IMG/VR virus record: IMGVR_UViG_3300013108_000662
Location: 1 to 63,970 of that record
Reading direction: 5' to 3' (one strand)
DNA from: a virus
Length of the DNA: 63,970 nt
Made by a program: the position numbers and the translations under genes. The first letter of the stretch is position 1. The number at the start of each line of letters is the position of its first letter. Under the pieces are notes generated by a model. That model did no database searches. It was given only the letters and a program-made list of their open reading frames with translations, and was not told the DNA's origin. Positions 21,281 through 30,844 of this stretch are shown piece by piece.

Positions 21281-24200
21281 TTAACTAGGCTCTTCTCCGC
21301 GGTCCTCTGAGCGATTAGAGCGGGGATCCTGCGGGTCTGGTGAGGGATCACCGCCGCCGCCTTGTTCCGGCGGGGAGTTTTGTTCCCATGGGTCGGGGGG
21401 ACTCGGAGAACCATCACCGCCGCCGCCGCCCTGGGACGCGGCGCGGAGATCTTCGTCCGTAATGGTCGCGACAGATGGGAAGTCGGCAAAGTACGCTTCA
21501 TAAACTTCATCAACATACCCTGGGAGGGCGCGGCGTGGTCCGAGGCTTTCAATTGGAAGAGCCTCCGTATTCCACGGCAATCTATAAGGATCACCGGGAA
21601 AGGAGCGTGCTCCCCGGCCGGGTTCATTAAGGGGCTCGGGCCATGAATTCGTCTCGTAGCGGGACTCATAAATACGTGTCCAGCCGTAGGTGCTATCAAA
21701 TTCCTCAAAAATGAGTATCTGTTCTTCATACCATTTTTCAAAATGGGCATCAGTGCCGGGGTAGGATGCGCCCAGAGAGCGCTGATATGGTTTTGAGGGT
21801 CCGGCCCAATAACTCCAAGAATATAATAAAGGCGGTGCCATACTATTCTCTTGAGCTGGTGGATCTGTTTGTTCGCCAGTTGCCGGGTCGATCCAGACGC
21901 GTCGGGAATAAATATTTTCAATCAACGGCATCACAAAACCAGTGCCACGAGGAGGTGGTTCGTCCCGGAATTGAACCGGACCTGAACTAGGGTCTGTGAG
22001 GGGTTCGGGGTTGGAGCCGGGGGTGGTGTCCCACATAAGAGGAGGAGTGGCGTGGCTATGGGGTCCGGTGATATTATCGTGGTCGCTGTGGATCACGGGT
22101 TCCCCTGACGGATCAAGGTGAGTGTGTGCTCCCGGAGGGGATTCGGGCGCTTCGATCGATGTGGTTAAGTCTCCCGAATAATACCACAGCGAATAAACGC
22201 GCTGTTGATAGTGTGAGATAGGGGGCTGGACACTATCAACTTCATCTACTATAAAGACTCTAGAGCGAGAAGAGAATGAGATCTGGGCGGCGATTTGAAT
22301 ATCTGTTATAGAAGAGGGCTCTTGTAATGCCGATTGAAGAACGGGATAAGTAGAGATAAGTGCTTGGTCCATGGGGCGAGGGAACTTATTGGTCTTAGCG
22401 AGTGCTCGTTGGATCGTATTTGTTATAGGGGTGGCGGCAAAATGGAGTCGCTCAGACACCAGATAATCTATTATATCCTCAAAGCCGGCCGTGGTTGAAG
22501 CCGCAGATGTGGTGTTTGTGAAAACTGTCCCTGTAGGGAAAGCTATATCTCCGGGAGTGCCGCTATAGCGGATTCCACCATTGGCTGTGATTGAGGGTCT
22601 AACGATCTTCTTACCGAAATAACTCAATATGTCATTCTTAATAGCTGTCACATTACCCGGGCGCATAGAAGGGGGGAGTTTGATTGCCGTGGGATTTTCG
22701 ATAAATGCGATCGCGCGGGACTTAACTTGTTGTTTGATAAACCTGAATAGATATCCGTTGTGGTCCGTGAGCAATGAGTCCAGATTGAAGGCAGCAAAAA
22801 CAAAGATATTTTTAACCACTATTTCAGCTAACGCAATCTGAATATATAAGAGCATCAATCCAAGCTTGAGGGCGCGGCGGACTTTATCGCGGGCAGTGTC
22901 TCTTAGGTCGTTGCACGCCTGTTCAGCATACTCACGCGTCATTTGCTCTAAGATTCCTTGGATATCCAGCAAGTCTGCCACCTTATCGGGAGGACAGTCC
23001 TCATTTAGATGAAAGAGCTGCAGCGTTTTAAGCGTTGCTGCATCAAATGCCCCGTTTTCTATAATATAGTCAAACATGTTTTTTAACAAGGTCGCATAGA
23101 CCTGGGGGAATTGATTTTCGAGGACAAAGGAACGGTTTTCGACCATCTCTTCTTCTCTTGCGTCTTCTTGTTCATTTGAAGGTAGGGTAGAAAAATTGAA
23201 TTGAGTGTCAATATAGTTCTCTAAAAACTGTTGAAGATAAATATTTGTTGCAGAGGAGTGGGAGTTCTCTGGTTCGGACAAGCCTAATTCTGTCAGTTGG
23301 GGCTGAAGTTCATTTAGAATCCCGTTGCTTAGTACAAGTTGTGACGTCGATTGGGCTTGTATTTCCACCAATTGTGACTGTCCCGGAGTATTTAGTGGAT
23401 ATACTATTTGTAGATATTCATGAGTGGGGGCTGTAACCGTGGAGGGTATAGGGGGCGGAAAACTAAACCGGATGTTATGGGGCTTTACAGGATTCATGGA
23501 GAGGTCGTCGATGCTTAACGTGTTTGGGTCTGTCTCCGTGGGAAAAGCACTAAAATGGACTGGGGCATTATATAATCCAGTAGCACTAATAAACGTTGCT
23601 TTAGAGGGTTGCACATAGTCTCGGAAGTCTCGGAAAAAGTCCTGCTTAAAACGATAAGTACGGATTACTGGTCCGTCACCTTCAGCGAGATTAGTTAGAT
23701 TGTTAGATAGACCCTGAAGTCCAGCGTTAAATTGACTTGTGGCTAATGCCCTGATCATCTCTTCAACAATATCGCCAAAGAGTCCGAAGTTCTCAGTAAC
23801 GTCAAAGCCGACGACATCTTCCAAAGATGGGTCACAGTCTATAGTGAGATCCCTTATTATATCGGCCCCTCCTTCCAGTTGAGTCATAACTGAACTAATT
23901 TTTTCTTCAATATCGTTAAGAATGGCAGGATCTAAATCCTCTAGCGAACCTGTTGCTTCTACGGGGCGCCATAGATTTGCAGTATCCGCCGTACCTAAAA
24001 CATTTGACTCGGCTCCCCTAACCAGTACGGGGTCAAGAAGAATCTCTTTTATTGATTCGGCGGAACTTATAAACTGGACCTCTACCGTTTCTGCCACCGC
24101 ATTGAACACTTCTGGGATAGCTTTAGTAATAGTAGGGTCATTAATGAAGTTCTCTCTGTCCATGCAATCAAAATTAACTTCAGGGAGATTGGGCAGCAGA

Positions 24201-26368
24201 TCTCCCAGGTCTTCAAGATTCGGCAGGTTTAAGCAAATATTCTCCTGATTTAAAGTTACAACCGTGTTGGCTATCTCATCGCAAAGTTCTGTTACATCAG
24301 TGATCCCGGAGAGGTCACTAATGAACCCCATTACAGAAGTGATATCTGATAATTGCTGTTGAATGATACTATTATCATAATTCTGGTTGAATTCCACAAT
24401 CCGATTTACGAGCGACATTGGAGGCTTTCCAAGAGGATTGAGAAGATTACATACGTCGACGGAACTTAATATTTGAGAGAGAGCGCTTAAGTACTGTCGT
24501 AGTACCGATGGATGCAGTCCATTTTTGGAAGCGAGCCCAGCTAGTCCGTCTTCTACGCTACCGGGTTCCGTGAGTAGTCCGTTTATATTACTGGCACCAT
24601 AGTCGCCGGCGAAAGGATTATTCACAGCGCATGCCTCTCTAATAAGATTGGCCATCTGCTCCACGATCGTAACAGCCATTCGCTGTAGAGCACTCACAGC
24701 CGCCTGCTTGATAAGGTTTCCGATATCTCCATCTTTCAGCTTAGGCTTCAAACTCTTGAAATCAAACTTAGGGATCTGTATAAATTCTCGTGGCTCAGGG
24801 GGCTTTCGATAATATACATTTAATGCTTGGGAGTGTAGTGCTGTCTTTACTGCGCTAACAAGTCGGCTAGCCTCAAAATTGGCCCCAAAAGTGAGACACA
24901 ACATTACCTCCTTTAAGAGCTGATCTATGCCCAGAGAGCGTATTAGCCTAGCTACTGCTGGATTGAGCTTCCCAACTAACCCTAAAGGCATAAGGGGGTT
25001 TGCCAATATGTCCTCCACCACAGATGCGGCTGAGGCTGCTGCGGTGAATCCTTTAGTTTTCTGTACAGCGAAAACTTTACGCCGAACGTCTCTATTGCTT
25101 CGTATTTCTTTGCTGATTTTTTCTATTTCAGCCTCTGTATATAGTGTACTGAACCCCTCCTTTAAGGCGGTTACATCTGTCGCTGAGATCAGCCCAAGTT
25201 CTTTGGCGGCCTTAATATATTCATTTTGAATTGATTCTTGATGTTGTGCCGCCAGCTCGGCTGGTGTCATGGGTCGCGGGAGAGCGACAGAACCGCTAGC
25301 GATATCTCCTAGGCTCCCGAAAGTTCCAAAGTTGAGTCCAAATGAGCCTGATAAGGTGGACATAACGTTGGGAGACTCCAAGAACTGCCACACCGTATAT
25401 GGTGGGGCGTCCGGATTGATTGAACCATTTTCCACCTGCTCTACAATCGTTCGGTAGTTCTGTAATATTGCAACGGTCATTGGATCGTGGAATTGTGTCT
25501 TGTAGAGAACTGCTGAGAAGACTCCCACTTTGAGTGGGCTATTTTGAATGGACTCTTCCACCAATAGATAGGACATTCTCACGACTGCGGGTTTATTGTT
25601 CTTTTTTCCAAATTCTAAAGTAAGAGTGTCGGCATCCGTAAGATTAGCGGCTGAGGAGCGTCGTAATTGGGCGACCAAGCTACTCACGAGCCAATTTAGC
25701 GTTAGCTGAACGCTCGTTTGTGTGAAAGTAAAATCAAGATTTATGTTTAATTGTCCTTCGAACCCTTGGTGCTGTTGGTTAAAAGCCCGGAGTCCATCAT
25801 TAAGGAAGTTGTTTTGGCGCCCCAATGATGCGATCGCTAATGTTGTGGAAGATGTAGGAACAGACACATTATTTTTAGTACGGAAATATTCGTAGTTGGA
25901 CTCATAAGAGGGCATCTTGCCCTCAGCTTCCAACTTCTCTCGTCGGGCGAGGAAATCGAGGTTTGTGCTCACAACAACAACGCTCTTGTTAGCCATGGGG
26001 GGTGCGGCGTTAAAGTAATGTTCTATCTTTATTGAGCGCTGAATACTTGACATCAACTCTATTGTTTCGGTCATAGATATCATCGGCTGCGGCTCGTTGT
26101 CCCCGGGGAGGGTCAATTTAGGACTATTATCTAGTATTTCTTGGAACGTCGTCTCATTGAAAAGATAGGTGTAGAACTCCGGAAGATAATGCGTGACATA
26201 ATAGCGGAGTGCTTTCTCCTTTAATTCTGCCTCTCTCTCCCTTTGTTCGGAAGCATTTCGGATACGAGGACTAACCTTGAACTTAAGTTTATAGGACTTA
26301 GTAGATTCTTCATAAAATGGAATCTTAAAATCCTGATTGAGATATCTTTTAGGAGGTAATAAAGGCAT
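21281..26368 (-). CDS. Very large baseplate/tail protein (1695 residues) with His-rich and Gly/Pro-rich C-terminus
   Basis: I see no known family. The N-terminal 1300 residues are mixed alpha/beta with one hydrophobic stretch (about residues 1170-1195, LMLLYIQIALAEIVVKNIFVF). Around residues 1411-1440 a His/Asp-rich segment (HTHLDP, VIHSDHD, GPHSHATPP) could bind metal, and the last 50 residues are Gly/Pro/Ser repeats that should be disordered. The gene lies between a hub-like gene and the gp25/gp6 genes, so it should be a virion component near the tail tip. Whether the His cluster works like the metal-binding tips of phage spikes is speculation. Confidence 0.55.
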   Translation of the reverse strand: MPLLPPKRYLNQDFKIPFYEESTKSYKLKFKVSPRIRNASEQREREAELKEKALRYYVTHYLPEFYTYLFNETTFQEILDNSPKLTLPGDNEPQPMISMTETIELMSSIQRSIKIEHYFNAAPPMANKSVVVVSTNLDFLARREKLEAEGKMPSYESNYEYFRTKNNVSVPTSSTTLAIASLGRQNNFLNDGLRAFNQQHQGFEGQLNINLDFTFTQTSVQLTLNWLVSSLVAQLRRSSAANLTDADTLTLEFGKKNNKPAVVRMSYLLVEESIQNSPLKVGVFSAVLYKTQFHDPMTVAILQNYRTIVEQVENGSINPDAPPYTVWQFLESPNVMSTLSGSFGLNFGTFGSLGDIASGSVALPRPMTPAELAAQHQESIQNEYIKAAKELGLISATDVTALKEGFSTLYTEAEIEKISKEIRSNRDVRRKVFAVQKTKGFTAAASAASVVEDILANPLMPLGLVGKLNPAVARLIRSLGIDQLLKEVMLCLTFGANFEASRLVSAVKTALHSQALNVYYRKPPEPREFIQIPKFDFKSLKPKLKDGDIGNLIKQAAVSALQRMAVTIVEQMANLIREACAVNNPFAGDYGASNINGLLTEPGSVEDGLAGLASKNGLHPSVLRQYLSALSQILSSVDVCNLLNPLGKPPMSLVNRIVEFNQNYDNSIIQQQLSDITSVMGFISDLSGITDVTELCDEIANTVVTLNQENICLNLPNLEDLGDLLPNLPEVNFDCMDRENFINDPTITKAIPEVFNAVAETVEVQFISSAESIKEILLDPVLVRGAESNVLGTADTANLWRPVEATGSLEDLDPAILNDIEEKISSVMTQLEGGADIIRDLTIDCDPSLEDVVGFDVTENFGLFGDIVEEMIRALATSQFNAGLQGLSNNLTNLAEGDGPVIRTYRFKQDFFRDFRDYVQPSKATFISATGLYNAPVHFSAFPTETDPNTLSIDDLSMNPVKPHNIRFSFPPPIPSTVTAPTHEYLQIVYPLNTPGQSQLVEIQAQSTSQLVLSNGILNELQPQLTELGLSEPENSHSSATNIYLQQFLENYIDTQFNFSTLPSNEQEDAREEEMVENRSFVLENQFPQVYATLLKNMFDYIIENGAFDAATLKTLQLFHLNEDCPPDKVADLLDIQGILEQMTREYAEQACNDLRDTARDKVRRALKLGLMLLYIQIALAEIVVKNIFVFAAFNLDSLLTDHNGYLFRFIKQQVKSRAIAFIENPTAIKLPPSMRPGNVTAIKNDILSYFGKKIVRPSITANGGIRYSGTPGDIAFPTGTVFTNTTSAASTTAGFEDIIDYLVSERLHFAATPITNTIQRALAKTNKFPRPMDQALISTYPVLQSALQEPSSITDIQIAAQISFSSRSRVFIVDEVDSVQPPISHYQQRVYSLWYYSGDLTTSIEAPESPPGAHTHLDPSGEPVIHSDHDNITGPHSHATPPLMWDTTPGSNPEPLTDPSSGPVQFRDEPPPRGTGFVMPLIENIYSRRVWIDPATGEQTDPPAQENSMAPPLLYSWSYWAGPSKPYQRSLGASYPGTDAHFEKWYEEQILIFEEFDSTYGWTRIYESRYETNSWPEPLNEPGRGARSFPGDPYRLPWNTEALPIESLGPRRALPGYVDEVYEAYFADFPSVATITDEDLRAASQGGGGGDGSPSPPDPWEQNSPPEQGGGGDPSPDPQDPRSNRSEDRGEEPS

Positions 26369-26372
26369 TATC

Positions 26373-27344
26373 TTAGTTGGTATTGTTATACTTGCTTAAA
26401 ATATAAGCACTAGTGTTTTCTTCTGTGACAAACTCTACAACACCGGTCGCTCCTAAGTAGTTAGTTTCTATCATAGCACACTTTGTAGCATGAAGTCCTA
26501 GTTGAGCCGTGACATCCGCTACGATCGATACTAGTCCCTTAATGGAGGCTTGCGTGCCCCCCGTCCAGGGTGGGCTAGTAGGTGTGCCATAGAATGGTGA
26601 GTTGTGTGTATGGTTAGCCATGGCAATCGTTACTTGGCGATATTCATCTACATAGTTATTGAAGAGTCCTCGAAGTTCATTAATAGCGCCCACGATCTCC
26701 GTGAGGCATGCCACTAAGTTCTCGCCCTTTACTAAGGGCTGCATATCACTAGAATCATTCATTGCTATCAAGTCAATTCCATAGCGTTGCATCCCCACAT
26801 TCTTTAGCTCGCCTCCCTGCGAATTATACGCGTCGGTGCGAGTGACAAGCTTGATGTTCTCTCTACCGATGAGCCTAACAGTGTCGGCTTTTATGGCGAC
26901 CGTGCTCCGGGGGGCGGCCTCCGTAGTGTTGCCGACGCGTCCGGGAGTAAGATCAAACTCGGCGTCGACGTTACAACGTTGAGAAAGGTAGATCCGCGCG
27001 GCATCTAGTTTTTGATCGGAATTCACTTGGATAAGTTGTTCGTTATCGTCGCGGCGGCGGGCGCGGAAGCCCTTGCGTCCGGCAACAATATCAATCGCTG
27101 CCGTATGAGTTCCTACCCGACTTGATAGTGAGTCTCCCAACCTATCTTTGCCGAGCACCAGAAAAGCATTTCCGCGAGAATATACGCTCTCGTAGGGAGT
27201 GGAGTTGAACGCGGGGACATCAAAATCATATCCCGTCACATCCTCACCAATCCCTATAAATGCCTCTTTTTCATCTGGAGTCAATGACTCATACTGGGCC
27301 CGGGCATGGGGCGACATAAGATCAAGATTGATGGCTTTAGTCAT
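26373..27344 (-). CDS. Baseplate hub/spike-associated protein candidate
   Basis: The product is 323 residues. The central part (VAIKADTVRLIGRENIKLVTR) has the alternating short-strand pattern seen in spike-type beta-helix proteins. The segment TIAMANHTHN about 100 residues before the end resembles the tail of many phage spike and puncturing proteins. The gene overlaps the lysozyme-hub gene by 4 bp (ATGA), so it may supply the beta-helical spike part that T4 gp5 carries in one chain. That division of labour is my inference. Confidence 0.5.
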   Translation of the reverse strand: MTKAINLDLMSPHARAQYESLTPDEKEAFIGIGEDVTGYDFDVPAFNSTPYESVYSRGNAFLVLGKDRLGDSLSSRVGTHTAAIDIVAGRKGFRARRRDDNEQLIQVNSDQKLDAARIYLSQRCNVDAEFDLTPGRVGNTTEAAPRSTVAIKADTVRLIGRENIKLVTRTDAYNSQGGELKNVGMQRYGIDLIAMNDSSDMQPLVKGENLVACLTEIVGAINELRGLFNNYVDEYRQVTIAMANHTHNSPFYGTPTSPPWTGGTQASIKGLVSIVADVTAQLGLHATKCAMIETNYLGATGVVEFVTEENTSAYILSKYNNTN

Positions 27345-29095
27345 GTCGGGGAGCCTCCGGAGGGCGAAGGAGTCCCTGTAGCGACGTTCGTCTGAGGCGT
27401 GGGGTCACTTATAAAGGACGCATCCGGATTAACAGTGAATCCAGCAGCGCGCAGGACGCGGACAGCATCGATGTCATTCAAGAGATTCCACCGGGCGCGC
27501 TTTAAATAATGAACCGCATCACAAGGAGTGTGCCCAGTGTTACCCTGGGTGTTTGCCTCCGAGGCCCAATAAGATTGTCCTGCGTTCAGGAGTTCTTCAT
27601 CTGGTCCTGGTGTCAGATCTTGTAGCACCGGAGTGGATGAGCCCGGCTTTCTCCATCTCTTAAATGGAATTCCGCCCGATGCCCATTCCGCTGCATATTG
27701 CCAAGCGGCGAGACCCACATTGTCGTGGAGACCGAGAAGATAACCACCCAGCTTTGGTTGTTTTCGAAAAAGAAGCGATACTCCAAGCTTGTTCTGTCCT
27801 GTTCGGTCGAAGTTCTTTTGCCAGACTGCAGTGGTGAAGTACTTCTTCACAGTAAATCGGAAGGTGCTGGGGATGAACTGAAATCTTCCGGCTGTATAGA
27901 AGCCGTTATTCTTCCACGCAGCATTGGACTGGGCGACGAGCCCGGCATTTAGCCAACGGCGAAGGACGTCGTCCGGAGGGTTCTGGTTATCCCCGTGGAG
28001 TTTGGTCTTGTCACTTTTGGGATCTCCGGCGGTTCGGTCCATGATAACATATCGCGCATTGGATCCCGGTGGATTCCATGATCCCCCTGATTTATATCCC
28101 ATCATTAGCGAAGATACCTCTTCAATTTTTAGTGTCTCAAAATTTCGGCCTCGGAGGGGCCCCCCGGAAATCCAGGCGCCATTATCTCCTGGGGTATCTC
28201 CCCCATAGGTACGGTTAGTAGAATTTACTTTTCCTTCGTGGGCTGCAATCCAGTCCAACAGTTCTGCAAGGGGAGGAATGAGAATCTCTGTGTCATCCCA
28301 ATTCAATTTAGCGGAGCGATTGGCATTGCGAGCCGAGACATTTCTCTTTGCCCATGCTTCAGGTGGAGTAAGGGGCGTCCATGCCGGTACCGGGGGATAC
28401 CCCTCCGGGTTATCGCACGGCTCGCCGGGCTCGGACCGGACTCTGGCGGCGCCGGAGCCGCCGGGGGCTGGAGGGGTTGGCGCTGAGGTGGGAGCCGTGG
28501 AATCTTGCGAAGGTACGGTACCTGCCGCTTCACGGGTTCTCTGTACAGTTCCCCCGGGGCGACTTGGACGAGAATTTGGGGATGTTGGGGATGACCAGTT
28601 AGGAGGGCGCCGGCTGATTTTTTTCACTATCCTAGGATTGTTTAAAAGTTCCGCATCTTGATACCTTACCTTCACTACATCTCCTAGATTAAACGTGATG
28701 TTTGGATCCAGAAGTGCATCAGTGGGGATTTCCTGATATCCTCCGAGAATCGGATCTTTATCTGACTCTGGGGGGCGAAGGGGCTCAAGTTCTGGAATAT
28801 AGACCCGGTATAGATAATTAATAAAAGTGGATTGTTCGCCCGCTGCCTCTGCGGCAAGGACCGTGGCAGGGTACTGGGCTGTTGCATAGTCTATCCTTCG
28901 TTTGCCTACTACAACCCCTTGAAACTCGTCTATGGATTTTAGCGAACTCTTTTCGAACGCTTTTTCGGCAGCCATTCGCAAAGCTGTTGCTGGTTTAGTC
29001 CTTCTTCGGTCGCCCGACGGATTACCGTCGTTTTCTTTTAAATTATTCAGATCCCCGTGTTCAAGATCTTTGAGTTTACCAAAAGATATAGGCAT
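27341..29095 (-). CDS. Baseplate hub protein with lysozyme-like domain (gp5-like)
   Basis: The product is 584 residues. Residues about 55-165 (EFQGVVVGKRR, YRVYIPEL, NFNLGD-like NITFNLGDVVKVRYQDAE) look like the OB-fold typical of phage hub proteins. A Pro/Ser-rich linker follows at about 165-245. Residues about 275-455 match a phage lysozyme-like domain: LLDWIAAHEGKVNSTN with the likely catalytic Glu near residue 284, EVSSLMMGYKS, and GRFQFIPSTFRF near residue 400. It would cut peptidoglycan locally during DNA injection, as T4 gp5 does. It is followed directly by a spike-like gene. The family assignment of the lysozyme domain is good; the OB-fold is less certain. Confidence 0.75.
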   Translation of the reverse strand: MPISFGKLKDLEHGDLNNLKENDGNPSGDRRRTKPATALRMAAEKAFEKSSLKSIDEFQGVVVGKRRIDYATAQYPATVLAAEAAGEQSTFINYLYRVYIPELEPLRPPESDKDPILGGYQEIPTDALLDPNITFNLGDVVKVRYQDAELLNNPRIVKKISRRPPNWSSPTSPNSRPSRPGGTVQRTREAAGTVPSQDSTAPTSAPTPPAPGGSGAARVRSEPGEPCDNPEGYPPVPAWTPLTPPEAWAKRNVSARNANRSAKLNWDDTEILIPPLAELLDWIAAHEGKVNSTNRTYGGDTPGDNGAWISGGPLRGRNFETLKIEEVSSLMMGYKSGGSWNPPGSNARYVIMDRTAGDPKSDKTKLHGDNQNPPDDVLRRWLNAGLVAQSNAAWKNNGFYTAGRFQFIPSTFRFTVKKYFTTAVWQKNFDRTGQNKLGVSLLFRKQPKLGGYLLGLHDNVGLAAWQYAAEWASGGIPFKRWRKPGSSTPVLQDLTPGPDEELLNAGQSYWASEANTQGNTGHTPCDAVHYLKRARWNLLNDIDAVRVLRAAGFTVNPDASFISDPTPQTNVATGTPSPSGGSPT

Positions 29096-29397
29096 CAGTC
29101 TTTATTCTCGTTCAAGAGGTCAAATAGTTCTTCTTTGTCATTTTCAGTGAGTCCGACGTTTGTTGTCTTTTGGCGCTGGAGGATCGAAGCAAGTTTAACC
29201 ATTTGCTCGTTGGAGCGCTGGAGGTTCTCTACGAACTTAGCAGCGATTGGTCCCATCTCTCGGCGGTCGGTTGCAGACGCAGCCATGTCAGCCATAACAT
29301 CCATAAGGAGTGTCTTGGCCATTGCCCTGTCTTCTCTGATGTTTTTTGTGGTCTCTTCTAGATATTCGTCTAGGCTTAGATCTCGCCGTTTTGCCAT
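29095..29397 (-). CDS. Small helical conserved protein next to the late sigma factor
   Basis: The product is 100 residues, charged and almost wholly helical, rich in Met and Glu/Lys, with no Cys and no membrane segment. Its start lies 22 bp inside the end of the gp55-like gene and its stop overlaps the hub gene start, so it is translationally linked to both. I considered a gp33-like late co-activator because of its size and neighbour, but saw no sequence match. Function unknown. Confidence 0.6.
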   Translation of the reverse strand: MAKRRDLSLDEYLEETTKNIREDRAMAKTLLMDVMADMAASATDRREMGPIAAKFVENLQRSNEQMVKLASILQRQKTTNVGLTENDKEELFDLLNENKD

Positions 29398-30068
29398 TTG
29401 TTCTTAAACGTCCTATATCGTTTTCTTAGTTTATTAAGATTATTAACGACTTGTTTGGTATTCAGTCCTGTAATCTCCCTAAGATATAAGTAAATAGCTT
29501 TTTTATTGAAAATTTCTATCTGGTCGGCTGATTCTAAGAGGATCCGGACTGCCATCAGAACCTTTTTTTCATTTTCCTTAAGCATGAAGGAGTCCCAAGT
29601 GTCGATCTCGCCATGAAGGGAGGACCAGAACTCCATCTCCGAACGCATCTGAAAATAAGTTTTCTCTTGCGATACCAGATCTTCGTCCAGCTGGCTGATA
29701 ATATCTTCCATGAAGATCTCAGTTCTGTTTCGCTTTTGCGTTCTCTTGACCTTGTGGATAAACCAGTTCTTGGTTACTACCGAAAAATAGGAAAACGCTT
29801 TGGATCCCTTGCTCGGATCGTATTTGTTTAAAATTGTGGTGAGCCACACCTTGCAGTCAGCCTTTAAGTAATCAATATTTGGTAGCGTGGTGAACCGATA
29901 AGTATAGATAATCTTATCTACCATTTGATCAAAGGCCGGCTGGATATACTCTTCGTACAGTTTGGAGCGCAGCTCTCTATCATCAGTGTTCGCGTACTTA
30001 ATGATCGCATCCTCATGGACGCTCGTAAAATAATGATTCTTTTTTCTAGTTCTCTTCTTGCGTGGCAT
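29376..30068 (-). CDS. Late-transcription sigma factor, T4 gp55-like
   Basis: The product is 230 residues and basic at both ends. The segment KADCKVWLTTILNKYDPSKG followed by AFSYFSVVTKNWFIHKVKR corresponds to sigma region 2 in the T4 gp55 family, which directs host RNA polymerase to phage late promoters together with the sliding clamp. The C-terminal basic helix (RKRYRTFKNKWQ) could serve the clamp- or polymerase-binding tail. It overlaps the neighbouring small genes at both ends. Its presence implies late promoters of the short TATAAATA type, but I found no unambiguous copy before the tail genes. Confidence 0.85.
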   Translation of the reverse strand: MPRKKRTRKKNHYFTSVHEDAIIKYANTDDRELRSKLYEEYIQPAFDQMVDKIIYTYRFTTLPNIDYLKADCKVWLTTILNKYDPSKGSKAFSYFSVVTKNWFIHKVKRTQKRNRTEIFMEDIISQLDEDLVSQEKTYFQMRSEMEFWSSLHGEIDTWDSFMLKENEKKVLMAVRILLESADQIEIFNKKAIYLYLREITGLNTKQVVNNLNKLRKRYRTFKNKWQNGEI

Positions 30069-30363
30069 TTAACTCTTCCTCTAGTTCTGCATCAAGACCA
30101 TATTCAAATATGCCTCGAAAATCTTCCATCTCCTCTAAGACTTCCTGTACTCTCATCATTAGCTCTTGGATCATGGGTTCGCCATGGTAATTCTCCATGC
30201 TATACATTGATTTAAGAAAAGTATGGAATGCCTTATTGGTCAGGAATAGGTCGGCCAGGTTCTCAGATATAAACACAAACTTTCGTAAAAGTCGTGTAAC
30301 ATACCACACCAAAAAGCCATTTATTACTACCGAAACTGCCAGCAATAGATAAACTTGCATCAT
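30046..30363 (-). CDS. Small protein with one N-terminal membrane helix
   Basis: The product is 105 residues. Residues 3-24 are a clear transmembrane helix (VYLLLAVSVVINGFLVWYVT) followed by basic residues, so the C-terminal 80 residues should face the cytoplasm. That part is amphipathic with an acidic tail. It begins with an ATGA overlap on the zinc-ribbon gene and ends 23 bp inside the sigma gene. Unknown function; this gene order may be conserved in related phages. Confidence 0.6.
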   Translation of the reverse strand: MMQVYLLLAVSVVINGFLVWYVTRLLRKFVFISENLADLFLTNKAFHTFLKSMYSMENYHGEPMIQELMMRVQEVLEEMEDFRGIFEYGLDAELEEELNATQEEN

Positions 30364-30608
30364 GTGTTTTTCCCAACATCTTTCTGTTGTTGTTTGAGGT
30401 CTTCTCTAGCATCCGCTATAAATTCTTCAGTTACTTGACCCACTTTTTTATGCAGGGCCTTCTTAGGTGCGGTGGAAAAGCGGCTCAACAACTTTACCAT
30501 TGTTCCCACCTCCTTGCAGTCACTGCAGTCTGCAATGCTCTCAGATGAAAGATGTTGCACGGTGCTTGTTTGCCGGCAAGCGCTGCAGCGATAGCTATAG
30601 CGGGGCAT
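30360..30608 (-). CDS. FmdB-type zinc-ribbon protein
   Basis: The product is 82 residues. The start PRYSYRCSACRQ is typical of FmdB-family small zinc ribbons, with Cys at 8, 11, 28 and 31 as two CxxC pairs. The C-terminal 40 residues are charged and helical. FmdB-family proteins are proposed regulators of unknown mechanism. It lies one gene away from the gp55-like sigma factor. Confidence 0.75.
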   Translation of the reverse strand: MPRYSYRCSACRQTSTVQHLSSESIADCSDCKEVGTMVKLLSRFSTAPKKALHKKVGQVTEEFIADAREDLKQQQKDVGKNT

Positions 30609-30609
30609 C

Positions 30610-30831
30610 TCAGCCCTCAGGAATTAAGACAGTAGAGTCGGTAATCGTCTCAGTGTCTGTGAGTTCCACGCCTTCAAGGGATACAACGGGGGGATTTGCT
30701 ACCACTAGAGTACCGTCATCCGCTACTACCAGATCCATCTCTGTAAGTACAGGAACAATATCACTCTGTTCCAGTAGTGATTTCTGGAGAGCCATCATCA
30801 GGGCTCCGACTGCTTGATTTGATAATTTCAT
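30610..30831 (-). CDS. Small conserved phage protein
   Basis: The product is 73 residues from the chosen ATG at 30831. AGGAG lies 9 nt before this ATG but only 3 nt before the ATG at 30837, so the inner start is preferred. The sequence (KLSNQAVGALMMALQKSLLEQ, then a beta-rich second half with VVANPPVVSL) is of a type I remember near head/tail genes in marine myoviruses, without known function. It is the last gene before the sugar island. Confidence 0.6.
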   Translation of the reverse strand: MKLSNQAVGALMMALQKSLLEQSDIVPVLTEMDLVVADDGTLVVANPPVVSLEGVELTDTETITDSTVLIPEG

Positions 30832-30844
30832 AATCATTTTCTCC

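Noticed and set aside
29095-29397. gp33-like late co-activator
   Set aside because: Only size and neighbour fit; no shared sequence motif was seen.
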